Positions 1 through 9,649 of a stretch of DNA of 36,560 nt are shown here, one piece after another (position 1 is the first letter of the stretch; each line of letters opens with the position of its first letter). The notes beneath the pieces were generated by a model, which was not told where the DNA came from, searched no databases, and worked only from the letters and a program-made list of their open reading frames with translations. The position numbers and the translations under genes were made by a program. The DNA is from Stentor coeruleus (lineage: Eukaryota > Ciliophora > Heterotrichea > Heterotrichida > Stentoridae): the NCBI GenBank assembly GCA_001970955.1, contig MPUH01000754.1:1-36560 (forward strand). Direction: 5' to 3'.

Positions 1-264
1 GATTAAATATATAACTTATCAGGCTTTTTATCGAACTAGTTATTGTTGTAAACTATTATCTTGTAAATGCTATGTGCATAGATTTCATGATTCTTGGCTT
101 GGGCTTTATATCAGATTATTAACCATAATTATTATTATATAAGTGCCCCCAAGTTTAAATATGTATGTATAAATAATGGATTATTTTAACTAATAAATAT
201 TTGCCTTGAATAATTTTATAAATGTATAGAGAAAATAATAATCGAAACCTGTTGATATTTGAGC
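1..264. other. left-edge non-coding stretch
   Basis: AT-rich sequence with stops in all frames and no recognisable gene. It ends just upstream of the histone H4 remnant and may hold the old promoter of that gene. Nothing else is visible. Confidence 0.5.
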
Positions 265-516
265 ATGGGAAAAGGACTTTGGTGAAGTTGGAGCCAAAAA
301 GCANAACCAGCAATTAGAAGACTTACAAGAAGAGGAGGTGTTAAAAGATTATTAGGATTAGTCTATAATGAAACACGTAATATCCTCAAATTATTCTTAG
401 AAGAAATTGTTAGAGATGCAGTCACATATACTGAACATGCTAGAAGTAAGACTGTTACAGCATTAGATGCTGTTATTCTTTATAGAGACAAGGAAGTACT
501 TTATACAGATTTAGCA
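265..516 (+). pseudogene. histone H4 pseudogene (decayed remnant)
   Basis: Seen: from about 310 the reading gives [13 protein letters not shown], then [29 protein letters not shown], which is the core of histone H4 (nucleosome core protein). The start reads MGKGL and then hits TGA at 283-285. An extra T near 280 shifts the frame so that GEVGAK, the H4 GKGGAK segment, lies in another frame. About 13 residues (the RHRKVLRDNIQGIT part) are missing before AIRR. The C-terminus, normally LKRQGRTLYGFGG, is scrambled ([12 protein letters not shown]) and runs on. An N at 304 adds doubt to the local sequence. The lesions are too many for a functional H4, which is among the most conserved proteins. Inference: a dead copy. 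A rapidly evolving H4 variant is unlikely because of the stop and frameshift. Confidence 0.8.
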
Positions 517-808
517 CCCCCCATTTTTATGATTCATTCTTCAATAATATGCATGATATATAGTATTTTTATTTGCATTTATTAGAAATACTAATCATCA
601 TGATTTTGCCTCATATCAGAATACAACTAACTTTTATGATTTTCCATATATGATAATGTAGTTTATTTGGATTCCTTGCAGCATATATCAATAGTATATA
701 GCAATGGCAATATTCCTGCATTAAATTGTGTCACATCAAAATAATATCTCTTTTTTCTCAGATTCTGGGGTCAAAAAACTAATAAACCCCACTCTCTCTT
801 TATAATAA

Positions 809-1938
809 ATGTTGACCAAAAGCGACTTTAAAAGCCTCTCTGAGATTCAAAATCTTAATATAGATGCATTAAATGCTGCTATACTGATTAATGATAAAAC
901 TCTTATCCCACTAAACAGATTAAATCCTTCTACCCCTATTTCAGATCTCAAAAAAATATTTGGTAAAAGAATAAAAAAGATTTTAGAGAGAGTGAGCCTA
1001 GACTTAGAACCTTTAAGTTTAAGATTTTGGAATAAGCCTTTAGAAGTTTCAATTATAATCGAAGAAATTCTTGCTGTGCTTGTTTAAAAATTTTGTCAGG
1101 AATGAACGATTCAGTCAGATTAGAAGTGATTTTAGATAAATTTATGTCATCAGGATTTAAGTATCTTGTTGATATTTTGAAAAGAATTATTGCTTCTAAG
1201 GAGCTTAAATCATTTAATATTTCAGGTTTCTTATAGTTTACAGATTTCAAATACATGAAAACTTTATGTTCAGAAATTACTTTTTGGGGTGTTTTTAGAA
1301 AGAAAGAATTGCTGAAATTAAGAATTTAGATGATTATTTTAACGATTTTATGGAATCTTTCTAACAATATTTTATTTACAGAATACATAAAAGACATATT
1401 CAGCTTTGATGAAAATACTTTAAATCTTTCACTTAATTTCGCTTTGAGAAACATTATCCTAGTACAAGCGAAATTTTTTGAGTCATACGGAGCTGATTGT
1501 TTCACTACTTACGATAGAAAAATATAAATAAAAAAATTTGAAACTGGCCATCTAATAATGGATAAAGCATCAATTTTTTATGTCTTACTTCATGAACTGT
1601 GTCATTATTTTCAAAGAATTTCATGTCTAACTTGGGAGGACTCAAGAAATTGTTCAACCCCTGAAACAACTGTTGAAAAAAACTCTTAAGTGAGACAGGG
1701 AATATTTTCGAAATACAATTTTTTGGAAAAAAAGCAGATTTCTTAATGAAATGACTTGCGTTTATTTTTTATCTTCAACTGAAAAATTATCTAGAGAAGA
1801 ATACTCAGCAAGATTTGCCTCTGTCAATAAAAAAAAGGAAATCTTTATGTTCAACTTATGAAAAGGACTTGTCTTAGTAATAGTGATGTAGTTGAACTAA
1901 GCAGATACGTAACTAAAAGACATAGAGGCTTTAATTAA
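809..1938 (+). pseudogene. HExxH-family gene copy 1, broken
   Basis: First of four related copies in the window. It opens with ATG at 809 (MLTKSDFKSLSEIQNLN) and reads for 92 codons to a TAA. Homology to the intact copy at 9650 then continues through further frameshifts and stops to TAA at 1936-1938. Matching segments include YFNDFM, TTYDRKIY, LHELCHYFQRISCLTWEDSR and the final TKRHRGFN. The HELCH motif (1591-1605) fits the HExxH zinc-binding signature of metallopeptidases, and in this copy both His are kept although the frame is destroyed. The segment just before the start, CTCTTTATAATAAA, is shared with the other copies. The function of the family is not recognised. Confidence 0.75.
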
Positions 1939-2462
1939 TTTAATCTTAAAATTTTTAACAACTAGGCATTGCTCGATTAAAAAATTTCTAAAAAATTACT
2001 TTTAGAGTTTATTAATATTTCCTTATATTTTCATAAGCAGCTTGCTTTAAAAGCTATACCATAATAAATTTCCTTCCAAATCATCTATAAGATTATCTAT
2101 CAATATAAAATAATGCACTTTTTTAGAAGGTTTGTGATTGTTTAATATATACTTTTATACAAAATTATAACAAGTAAAAGGAAATCATTTATTTTGCATA
2201 TAAAAAATTATTTTTCAAGTAATCATAAAAATTACATCTAATAATCCTAAATCATAAAAACAAGCATTCTTTTATAAAATATTTAAACTTTCTTTGATTT
2301 CTATTTATTATTATAATAAAACTTAATTTTGTTTTCTAAATATATATTTTATCTTTTAAGCCTATCCTTAATCCATCTCTCCTTTAAAAAAAATCCTCAC
2401 AAAAAAATTATAACAATTATCTTTAAATAAGAAATTATCATACAGTAAATTATTAAATATAA
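1939..2462. other. intergenic, no gene seen
   Basis: AT-rich and full of stops. The last 130 bases before the EF-hand gene are C- and A-rich on the + strand, as in front of most + strand genes here, so they probably hold its promoter and short 5' leader. Confidence 0.5.
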
Positions 2463-3245
2463 ATGGGCTGCTGTTCTTCAAGGAATTTTACAAACCAAAG
2501 CTGTGAAAGTCTTATCCAAAATTGCGAAAAGTATCTAAATATTCATAAATGCAAGTCTTTAGATATAGACCGAATTACTCATCGTAACAGCTACAATCTT
2601 CTAATGTCGAAAATCCAATTCGAGCTTACCTGCAAGCATTTAGGCTTAAATTTTAAAGATGAAGTCTTTTCTGACTTTTTCATGCAGATTTATAAAGAAA
2701 AAAAACATTCTTACTGTGTTAGACAGTTTAGTTTACTAGGCATTTTCCTTGGCATAGGCTCAAAGGAAGAAAAAGCTCAGCTTCTCTTCCAAAATTATGA
2801 TTTAGATGCTTCAAATACTTTGACTTGTGAAGAAATCGAGTATATGCTCAAAGAAATCTGCAAAGTGTCTTTTCTTTATCTCACTGCATTAGCTTTAAGA
2901 CTTACTTCATTAGAAGAAAGAACTTTAATCGAAAAATATAGGAATGAACTTATGAATATCAGAGATACGATTGTTCAGGTATTTATGACTCAAATATTTG
3001 AGGATTATACTGGTGAAATCACTTTAGATGAGTTCAAGAAGCTATTTGAAAAGTCTCATATCGCGATTTTAATAAATCCAAGTGAAATGAGAAAATACAG
3101 TATTTTTCTGTTTAATAAAGTTTTGGATAAAGTTCAAGCGGTTAAAGCTTTTATTAATAATCCAGAACTTATTGACAAAGAGATTAGAAATAAACTACAA
3201 TTGAACAAGGGTGAAAAAAAAAAAATTAAAATCACTTTAGGATAA
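2463..3245 (+). CDS. EF-hand calcium-binding protein with acylated N-terminus
   Basis: 260 residues ending in TAA. The protein begins MGCCSSRN: Gly2 with a following Ser/Asn context suits N-myristoylation, and Cys3/Cys4 suit palmitoylation, so membrane anchoring is likely. One canonical EF-hand loop is clear around residues 121-132 (DLDASNTLTCEE: D1, D3, S5, T7, E12 pattern). A second, shortened loop lies near residue 183 (EDYTGEITLDEF), and its G-x-I-x-x-x-E-F core is typical even though the first ligands are missing. The layout resembles calcineurin-B, recoverin or plant CBL-type sensors rather than calmodulin. The C-terminus is Lys-rich. Inferred role: a membrane-tethered Ca2+ sensor, with unknown partner. 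No intron is needed. Confidence 0.85.
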   Translation: MGCCSSRNFTNQSCESLIQNCEKYLNIHKCKSLDIDRITHRNSYNLLMSKIQFELTCKHLGLNFKDEVFSDFFMQIYKEKKHSYCVRQFSLLGIFLGIGSKEEKAQLLFQNYDLDASNTLTCEEIEYMLKEICKVSFLYLTALALRLTSLEERTLIEKYRNELMNIRDTIVQVFMTQIFEDYTGEITLDEFKKLFEKSHIAILINPSEMRKYSIFLFNKVLDKVQAVKAFINNPELIDKEIRNKLQLNKGEKKKIKITLG

Positions 3246-4229
3246 TAATAATAGCCAGGAATTACGATTTGAATTTAAAATGATTAAAGAATGGGATTTT
3301 TAAAAGATATATAATGTATAGAGCTCGAGTTATAAGATGCGATTGCTTTGATTATGGTTTGTGGTAAAGACTTTGATGGGGCTTTTATAAACTTGTCATG
3401 TATAAATTATTTACTAGTTTTTTGATATAAAGGGTATGTTTATTGAAAGCTTTGAAGTTATAAGAATATTTTTGATGAGGTGAAGAGATAAGAGAAATTT
3501 TTACAACTGATTTTAGTTTGGCTTAGGCTTAATGAGGAAAATTGCAAGATTTGTAATTTTAGTCATATCCAGCTAATAAAATAGAAGGTAAATGGAATTC
3601 TATATAGAAGAAGACTAGATGATTAAAGTAAGATTTATTTATGATGTTTATGACTGAAATATTAGAAAATATAATAGACTATATAGTAAATATTTACCAT
3701 TTTCCTAAGGATTTTTTGATTATATATATGTCTTTTAATCTTTATACTGATTCCTAGTTTTTTTTTTTACCTGTTGGCAAAATACTTTTTTTAATACCTT
3801 CTGAAACTATTATATTTGTAAATTAATCAATACACCTTGCTTGCTTTATTATTTGCTGAAAAATACTTAAAATTGTTAAAGATGTTCATACTTAAAAATA
3901 AATCCATATATAAAATTGTACTCTATAGCTTTATTAGCATAATCCTAGCTAAACTATAATAATCTTTTCTGCAACTTAAATAAAAAACTCAAAAAATTAC
4001 CTCATTCGTTTTATTCTTTATATACAATTCTTCAAATTTCACCTCTTCATATATTTCCCTCATTTCAATTAAATCCTAAAACACAAAAAGTTTTCAACCC
4101 TTTACAGCTCCATTCTATATTATTATCTTCAGATATTTAACTTCATATAAAACACAATATAAATCCTAATCCAAAAACTCTTGAGCCACTATCCGATTCC
4201 CGATTTCACAAACTAAATTTCCAATTCAA
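3246..4229. other. long intergenic stretch, no gene seen
   Basis: Stops are frequent in all frames. The left part (to about 3700) is G- and T-rich on the + strand, as downstream of other + genes. The right part (about 3950-4229) is C- and A-rich, as upstream of + genes. No motif, repeat or RNA gene was recognised. Confidence 0.5.
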
Positions 4230-5480
4230 ATGTCTTCCTTTAAACTTATCCCCTCTTATCATACTCAAGTGATTCAAAATCTCAATCGTTTTATTTTAAT
4301 TCTTAATCATAACATGGAGCAAAAAGATTTCAGATCCAAAAAATTCAACAGAAAAATTGAAGAAAATGATCAAGGCAACAGAGAATTACTAGCAATGACT
4401 GTAGAAATTGGTGATGGTCACAAGACATAATTACTATCTACAAAAAGATGACCCAACTGACTAAACTTGTGTTTTCACAGACAAGCACAGCATAGATAAC
4501 TCCTTAATGAAATCTCATAATAATTTAATTCAAGAAAACAAAGATATCATCAAAAAAAAATAACAAGGCGAGTATTCAATGAGTCCATCTAATGACATAC
4601 ATGAACATAAAAAAAAAATCTGAAACAAACAAGCTCAAGAAGATGATGAGATAAAAGAGTATAAGTTTACACTAAATATCAACATGAAATCAAAGAATGA
4701 AGATCAAAAGCAAAAAAAAATTACGATAAATTATATGATATGGCTGAAAAGCTAAAGAAAAGCAGTTAAAAGTCTAAGAAGAAGAGCAAAAGCAGTAAAA
4801 TTTCAAGCAGAGGTTAGTTTAACTAAGAAAAAAGAGGTCAAGGAGATTAAAGAAGTGTTTTTAGTCGATTAGACTTAGCAAAAATTGTGCATGAATAAGA
4901 AATTGTAAAATACGAATGGAACATAAAGAAAAAGATATAGACGATATAACAGGACAAAAACTATTCAAAACTATACTTAACAGCATAGAAAAAAAACTGC
5001 TCAAGCTAATATGTGGAATATTCTACACTCAAGAAACGATATTAAAAAAAAGAACTAGAATATTTTCAAAGATACAATTAAAATAATTAAAGTGGCATCT
5101 GTGACTAAAAAAAGCCTTGCTGATTCTAATAAAATCTTCTACAACTTCCGCTAAAGACAAAATAAAATACTATTTAACACTTTAACTCGGACAGTGATGT
5201 TTTTATATCGGTAAATATTGAAATCTTCATACCTTTTTTTGAAGAGTTTCAAAGTTCTGAGAAAACTTTAGACTTTATGCAATTTTGCAGAAAAATATTT
5301 TTTTTTCTAAGAGTCTAAACATTGTCAAAGATCGACTTTATTGAAAAAAAAAAGACCAAACAAGAAACTGCTGAGGTTGAAAGAAAGTTTTTTATAAGTC
5401 AAGCATCATTAATTTTATCTGAGAAAAAAAGAATTAGAAGATTATATAAATACAGGGAAAAAGGTTTATAATATATAAAA
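4230..5480 (+). pseudogene. decayed gene for a large EF-hand protein
   Basis: ATG at 4230 gives 66 codons ending ELLAMTVEIGDGHKT. After that, homology-like protein text continues but hops frames: KDDPTD, then TCVFTDKHSIDNSL and NNLIQENKDII. This fits a segment that I recall as recurring in ciliate proteins: hydrophobic-VEIGDG-K, then DDP-, F--KH-L, LI--N. Lys-rich text follows, and near 5190-5300 FNSDSDVFISVNIEI and FFEEFQSSEKTLDFMQFCR look like an EF-hand loop followed by the FxxFC helix found in such proteins. Further pieces (KKTKQETAEVERKF, SQASLILSEKKRIRRLYK) extend to about 5480. Many frameshifts and stops separate the pieces, so I call a pseudogene. The family assignment is by recalled pattern and is moderate. 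Confidence 0.6.
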
Positions 5481-5665
5481 ATTATATCATGCCTGAGGGA
5501 AATACATGAAAGATTTATAGCTGATAACAAAAAACTGAAATGCGAATCCAATCCAAAAATAAAAATCATCAAAAATTCATACTTTTAAACCTTCTTTAAA
5601 ACCCTAACTAGTTAATAAAAAAAATGAAATCCCAGTAAAATACACAAAACTTTATTAGTAAATTT

Positions 5666-6169
5666 TTATTCATTCTCACATAAAACCAATAAACAATCTT
5701 CAACTTGTCCAATTTCCTTAAAATAAACCCCACCATTACCAAAAATCAACTCTTGAACTATTCCTTTTTTGTTTTGGAAAATCCTAGAATAATATCTTGA
5801 AAAAGTTAGCCACAAGTCCACATAATTCATTTGTGAGCTTAAAATACACAATATTTCTATTGAAGAAAACTGTTGTAGACTATAAAGCAAAGCTGATAAA
5901 TGAGCTATATCTTTGTCTTTTGCTATATTTAAATCTACGTATAGGTATTGAATTTCTAAAGGTGTTAAATGAAGATTGCCAAGAAACTCAGAGATTTCAG
6001 AGAATTCAGTGTAAAAATTGACGAAAACTGATGAAAGATTTTCGGGATGGAGGATTTTTTTAGAACTCTTGCCGAATAAAGGGGTTTTTTTCGCGAGGAT
6101 TGCCCCATGGCCATAGATAAGCGACAGGGTGACTAGTAAATCTGCATCGCCATCACAAATAAGCTTCAT
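5666..6169 (-). CDS. hypothetical protein, divergent from the DHHC gene
   Basis: 167 residues starting MKLICDGDADLLVTLSL. The start ATG (complement of 6167-6169) is chosen because the frame further upstream runs antisense through conserved DHHC-protein codons. The next Met is far inside. The text has balanced helical composition (QYLYVDLNIAKDKDIAHL, FSRYYSRIFQNKKGI) and the opposite strand has many stops, which favours real coding. No family was recognised. It is head-to-head with the palmitoyltransferase gene: the two ATGs share the tetranucleotide CATG, so there is no free promoter between them. Either its promoter lies inside the DHHC coding region or one start is misjudged. Confidence 0.55.
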   Translation of the reverse strand: MKLICDGDADLLVTLSLIYGHGAILAKKTPLFGKSSKKILHPENLSSVFVNFYTEFSEISEFLGNLHLTPLEIQYLYVDLNIAKDKDIAHLSALLYSLQQFSSIEILCILSSQMNYVDLWLTFSRYYSRIFQNKKGIVQELIFGNGGVYFKEIGQVEDCLLVLCENE

Positions 6170-7088
6170 GGCTAATATTATGAAAGATATTTCTATACAG
6201 GAAAAGCGCCTTTGGCAAGTATGGCCTGGAAAAAATCGATTTTGTTGTAATGGTAAATGCATGGCAGGACCCAAGAGTGATTTATTGTATTATATCCCTT
6301 CAATTGTAACACTGGTTGTCATCCCTAACACATTTTTCATATTTGTTGCCCCTTACGTTTGGCAAAAAGTTACAGTCGCTGTGCCAATTCTTTCAGGAAT
6401 CCTCTACTTTTTAACTCTTTGTACATATATACTAACTACTTTTACGGACCCTGGAATAATTCCCCGAAAAACTATCGCTGAAATATTAGACCATAACTCC
6501 TCAAGTATCGATATCATGAATACAGACATGTCTAAATACTGCAACACATGCCAAATTTTTAAACCCCGTCGTTCACATCACTGTAAAGTTTGTGATAACT
6601 GTGTAGAGATTTTCGATCATCATTGCCCATATATTAATAACTGTATTGGAGGTCGAAACTATATTTTCTTTTTCTTATTTGTCCTAAACCTAACATTGTT
6701 ATGTTTAACCAACATAACTGGATGCTTTATTTTTATATTTCACAATTATAGTATATCTGGACCAGCTAAAGAAACATGTAATTTTTATATAGTTATAAAG
6801 CCAGGGACTGTTTCATTAGTAGTTATTGTGATTATGCTTATTTTAGTTACAATGATTGGGATTTTATCTACACTTTTATGTTTACATCATGTTAGTTTAT
6901 GCTTTACTGGGGAGACTACTAAAGAGAGGATTAAAGGTGAGGACATTGGCTCGCTTTGCTACTTTTGTAAGAAGAAGCCGATGAAGTTTGATCCGCAACA
7001 AGCATTGACTGAGGAACAGTTTAAGAGAATTATTGAAGGGCCAGTTGTTATTGAAATGAGTGAAAATGAAAATAGTGTATCTAATTAA
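6168..7088 (+). CDS. DHHC-type palmitoyltransferase (one 15-nt intron)
   Basis: Protein S-acyltransferase that moves palmitate to cysteines of membrane proteins. The N-terminus RLWQVWPGKNRFCCNGKCM matches the conserved lead of ZDHHC9/14/18-like enzymes. It is followed by two membrane segments (about residues 34-55 and 63-84), the DPG motif (DPGIIPR), and the Cys-rich domain YCNTCQIFKPRRSHHC-x-VCDNCV. The catalytic DHHC follows in DHHCPYINNCIGGRNY, then two more membrane segments and the TTxE motif (GETTKERIK). The start at 6168 is the first ATG; an open upstream extension lacks one. A phase-1 intron, GTAATTTTTATATAG, lies at 6778-6792. Removing it turns KETCNFYIVIKPG into KETFIKPG, which is typical at this point of ciliate DHHC proteins. 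The spliced length is 301 aa. Four transmembrane helices and the C-terminal tail suit a Golgi or plasma membrane enzyme. Confidence 0.93.
   Translation: MANIMKDISIQEKRLWQVWPGKNRFCCNGKCMAGPKSDLLYYIPSIVTLVVIPNTFFIFVAPYVWQKVTVAVPILSGILYFLTLCTYILTTFTDPGIIPRKTIAEILDHNSSSIDIMNTDMSKYCNTCQIFKPRRSHHCKVCDNCVEIFDHHCPYINNCIGGRNYIFFFLFVLNLTLLCLTNITGCFIFIFHNYSISGPAKETCNFYIVIKPGTVSLVVIVIMLILVTMIGILSTLLCLHHVSLCFTGETTKERIKGEDIGSLCYFCKKKPMKFDPQQALTEEQFKRIIEGPVVIEMSENENSVSN
6778..6792 (+). other. 15-nt intron hidden in frame in the DHHC gene
   Basis: GTAATTTTTATATAG, identical to an intron of the USP47-like gene (minus strand, 21754-21768). It is phase 1 and contains no in-frame stop, so an unspliced reading simply adds five residues. 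Confidence 0.8.
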
Positions 7089-7202
7089 TATATTTAAGTA
7101 CGCTTTTGGAATAAAGAGATATATTTGGATCTGCTTATATTGGCATTTTTAATTAGGAATTTTAGTATATAAATCATGATATATAAAGGGGTTTTATAGA
7201 AA

Positions 7203-7755
7203 ATGTGTGATTGGAGTCAAATTAGGAGATATTTTTTTGGCTTTGTGGCTGCTTTATTATAGAATTAGCATATCATTAAATATGCTAATATTCTTCAAGA
7301 CAAAATGCCTGACATGATTCTTTTTCAAGCCTTAAATATCTAGACTAAGCTTTTTTATAGTATAATCATCACTTTAATTGCGAACTTTTTCGAACCAATG
7401 CGAGTTCCAAAAATGGTCATGTTTCTTACAATATCAATGTACTTATACAATATCCTAGCTGTGATTTTCTAAGAACATAGACCTTTTTGGTATACAAAAG
7501 TTATAAAAGGTGAGCTTTTTTAAATGGATATTGGAACCCTTCAACTCAAGTATTTTTAGTAAGTTTAAGCTTGACAGCTTTAGCTATTGAACTATTCCAT
7601 ATCTATAATATAGAGCTGTAATATATTCAACTATTATATCAATAAGTTTGCTTATTTCTTTTGACTTTTTATACTTTGGAGAGAATTTCCCACATCAAAT
7701 TTTGACAAGTTTATTACATCAATTATTCTCATTACTTTTATGCTTGCATTTGAAA
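7203..7755 (+). pseudogene. decayed PAP2-superfamily phosphatase gene
   Basis: From ATG 7203 the text reads MCDWSQIRRYFFGF, then PDMILFQALN, ANFFEPMRVPK, YLYNILAVIF-stop-EHRPFW. In another frame GNPSTQVFLVSLSLTAL and finally YFGENFPHQIL follow. This order (HRPFW, G-x-P-S-x-Q/H, G-x-x-FPHQ) is that of lipid or sugar-phosphate phosphatases of the PAP2/glucose-6-phosphatase type, which are multi-membrane-span enzymes. Several TAA/TAG stops and frameshifts interrupt it. Catalytic positions are also altered: the His after G-N-P-S is absent (STQ), and the FPHQ-region Gly-x-His reads G-E-N. It lies 115 bp downstream of the DHHC gene on the same strand. Reading TAA/TAG as Gln would repair only some of the lesions and would clash with neighbouring genes. 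Confidence 0.7.
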
Positions 7756-7948
7756 AAAAACCCCTAAAGCTTGCTAACAGAAGTTGTTATAGCTATAAAA
7801 AACATAGGGTTGTTATAGTAAAATGGTATATAGTTAACTTCAAAACTGTCATCAGATATTATATTAATTATATTGATAGGGGGCTATTATAGTATTAAAT
7901 ACCCAACAATCATAAAATAAAAAATGTCATTATCTCCTTATAATAAAA

Positions 7949-9082
7949 ATGTATGCCTATAATGATATGCAAAGCCTCTCTAGTCTTCAAAATTTGGATA
8001 CACCAGCATTAAAGGCTGCTAAGTTGATTGATGATGAAATCCTTATCCCTCTAAGGAGTTTAAATCGTTTAACTTCTATTTCTGATCTCAAAAAAATATA
8101 CGCTAATAAAATACAAAACATTTTAGAAACAGTGAGCCCAGACTTGAAGCCTTTAAGCTTAAATTTTTGGAGTAGATCTTTGGAAGATTCTGTTGTAACC
8201 GAAGAGGTTCTAGCTGCACTTATTTTAAAATTTTTATTGGGATTGGAAAGTTCAGTCGAATTAGGAGAGATTTTAGGGTATTATATGGTAGAAAGTCTTG
8301 TTGATTTTTTGAAGAGGATTATTGCTTCCAATGAACTTAAATTATTTAATATTTCACTTTTTATTATATACAGACTTCAGGCCAAATACTTTAAGTTTAG
8401 AAATTCTTTTTTGGAGTATTTTGAGCAAACACACACCAGCTAAAATTAAAAACTTTGATGAGTATTTTAATGATTTTATGGAATTCCTTTTTAACAACTC
8501 CACATTTACAGAATATATGAAAGATTTATGCCAATTTGAATGAAGATGATTTCGAATATGCACTTGTTACTGCTTTAAGAGGATTTATCTTAGTGGAAAA
8601 ACTACATTTTGAATGGTATAAAATTTATGGTTTTACTTCTTACAATAGGAAAATATATATAAAACTTTTCAATACAGGCCATCCAGAAATGGATAAAGCA
8701 GCAATTTTTTATATTTTACTCTATGAATTATGCCATTATTTTCAAAGAATTTCATGTCTAACTTGGGAGGATTCAAGAAATTGTTCAACCCCTGAAATAA
8801 CTATTGATGATGTAGAACTTAGTGGAGCAGGGAATATTTTTGAAGTACATTTTTTTGGAAGGCAACACAAATTTCTTAATGAAAATACTTGTTTTTTTTC
8901 TATCTTCAGCTGAAAAATTAACTCGAGAAGAATATTCAGAAAGATTTACCTCCATAAATAAGACAAGAGGGAAAATTTATGTTCCACTTATGAGAAAAAC
9001 TTGCTTTAGTAGTAAAGATGTAGTAGTTGAACTAAGCGGATACGCTTTTAGCAGGCATAGAAATTATGATGATTACTTTTAG
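7949..9082 (+). pseudogene. HExxH-family gene copy 2, frameshifted
   Basis: ATG at 7949 opens MYAYNDMQSLSSLQNLDTPAL. The same protein continues through three frame changes: near 8360 (then TDFRPNTLSLEILFW and KNFDEYFNDFMEF), near 8535 (then MNEDDFEYALVTALRGF), and near 8885 (then FLSSAEKLTREEYSERF). It ends at TAG 9080-9082. Collinearity with the intact copy at 9650 is complete, so all the lesions are small indels. The zinc-motif region reads YELCH: the first His of HExxH is Tyr (TAT at 8722-8724), a single C-to-T change. None of the frame changes coincides with a 15-nt GT-AG intron. This is a pseudogene of recent origin, since similarity to the other copies is still high. Confidence 0.75.
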
Positions 9083-9649
9083 GCTTTTTAATAGAATAGT
9101 TTTATTTAAAAGTTTCTAAAAATTACTTTAGATTTAGTATTTTGTAAAAATCTTACTTTGTCTAAAATTAACATCAATAAAGATTAAAATCCCAACAAAA
9201 CTTTTATATATTCTATTTAAATAATAAATCATACACCTTTAAATTTTAAACCTGTAATGAATGTCTTGGCACAATAAGATTTTATTATCAAATTGTAAAA
9301 GCCCTTAAAAGTTATAGAATTTACAGCTTCTATTTATTCTATAATTACTAAAATATTCATAAAATGTTTTTCTTAGCTCACAAATCACTATATATTTAAA
9401 TCTTTACATATAAGAACTTTAAAAAGGTTAAGTTGCAATGTATTAGATGTAAATATCTTGGCTTCTGTTGCTGATTCAGTTTATGTTTAGGTGATTTGGA
9501 ATACTTAAGCCCACAAGAGTTTATAGATAAAAAGCATTTTATAGGTATCATAAATTTTGGAAATCCTTCATTTCTAAATACATATACAAAACTACAAATC
9601 TTAATAACTATGAAGCGATTGGGTTCTTTATAAATATTGAATATCCGAA
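9083..9649. other. intergenic between copies 2 and 3
   Basis: AT-rich with no coding frame. The last 35 bases (from about 9630, TATAAATATTGAATATCC) are shared with the start of the fourth copy fragment near 31960, so the duplicated unit extends upstream of the coding part. Confidence 0.5.

Noticed and set aside
3013..3027. 15-nt GT-AG string (GTGAAATCACTTTAG) inside the EF-hand gene, looking like a tiny intron
   Set aside because: It encodes the GEITL core of an EF-hand loop (GEITLDEF); removing it would destroy the motif.
6129..6167. Longer N-terminus of the DHHC protein
   Set aside because: The extension begins with GTG, not ATG; the first ATG is at 6168 and precedes the conserved region.
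6170..6274. Upstream extension of the 167-aa minus-strand frame
   Set aside because: It lies antisense to conserved DHHC-protein codons and gives Cys/Arg-rich text typical of a shadow frame.
7203..7755. Reassigned stop codons (TAA/TAG as Gln) to rescue the PAP2-like frame
   Set aside because: Frameshifts remain, and neighbouring intact genes end properly with TAA, TAG and TGA.
8354..8543. Separate small genes within 8322-9082
   Set aside because: They are successive frame pieces of one broken HExxH-family copy, collinear with the intact copy at 9650.
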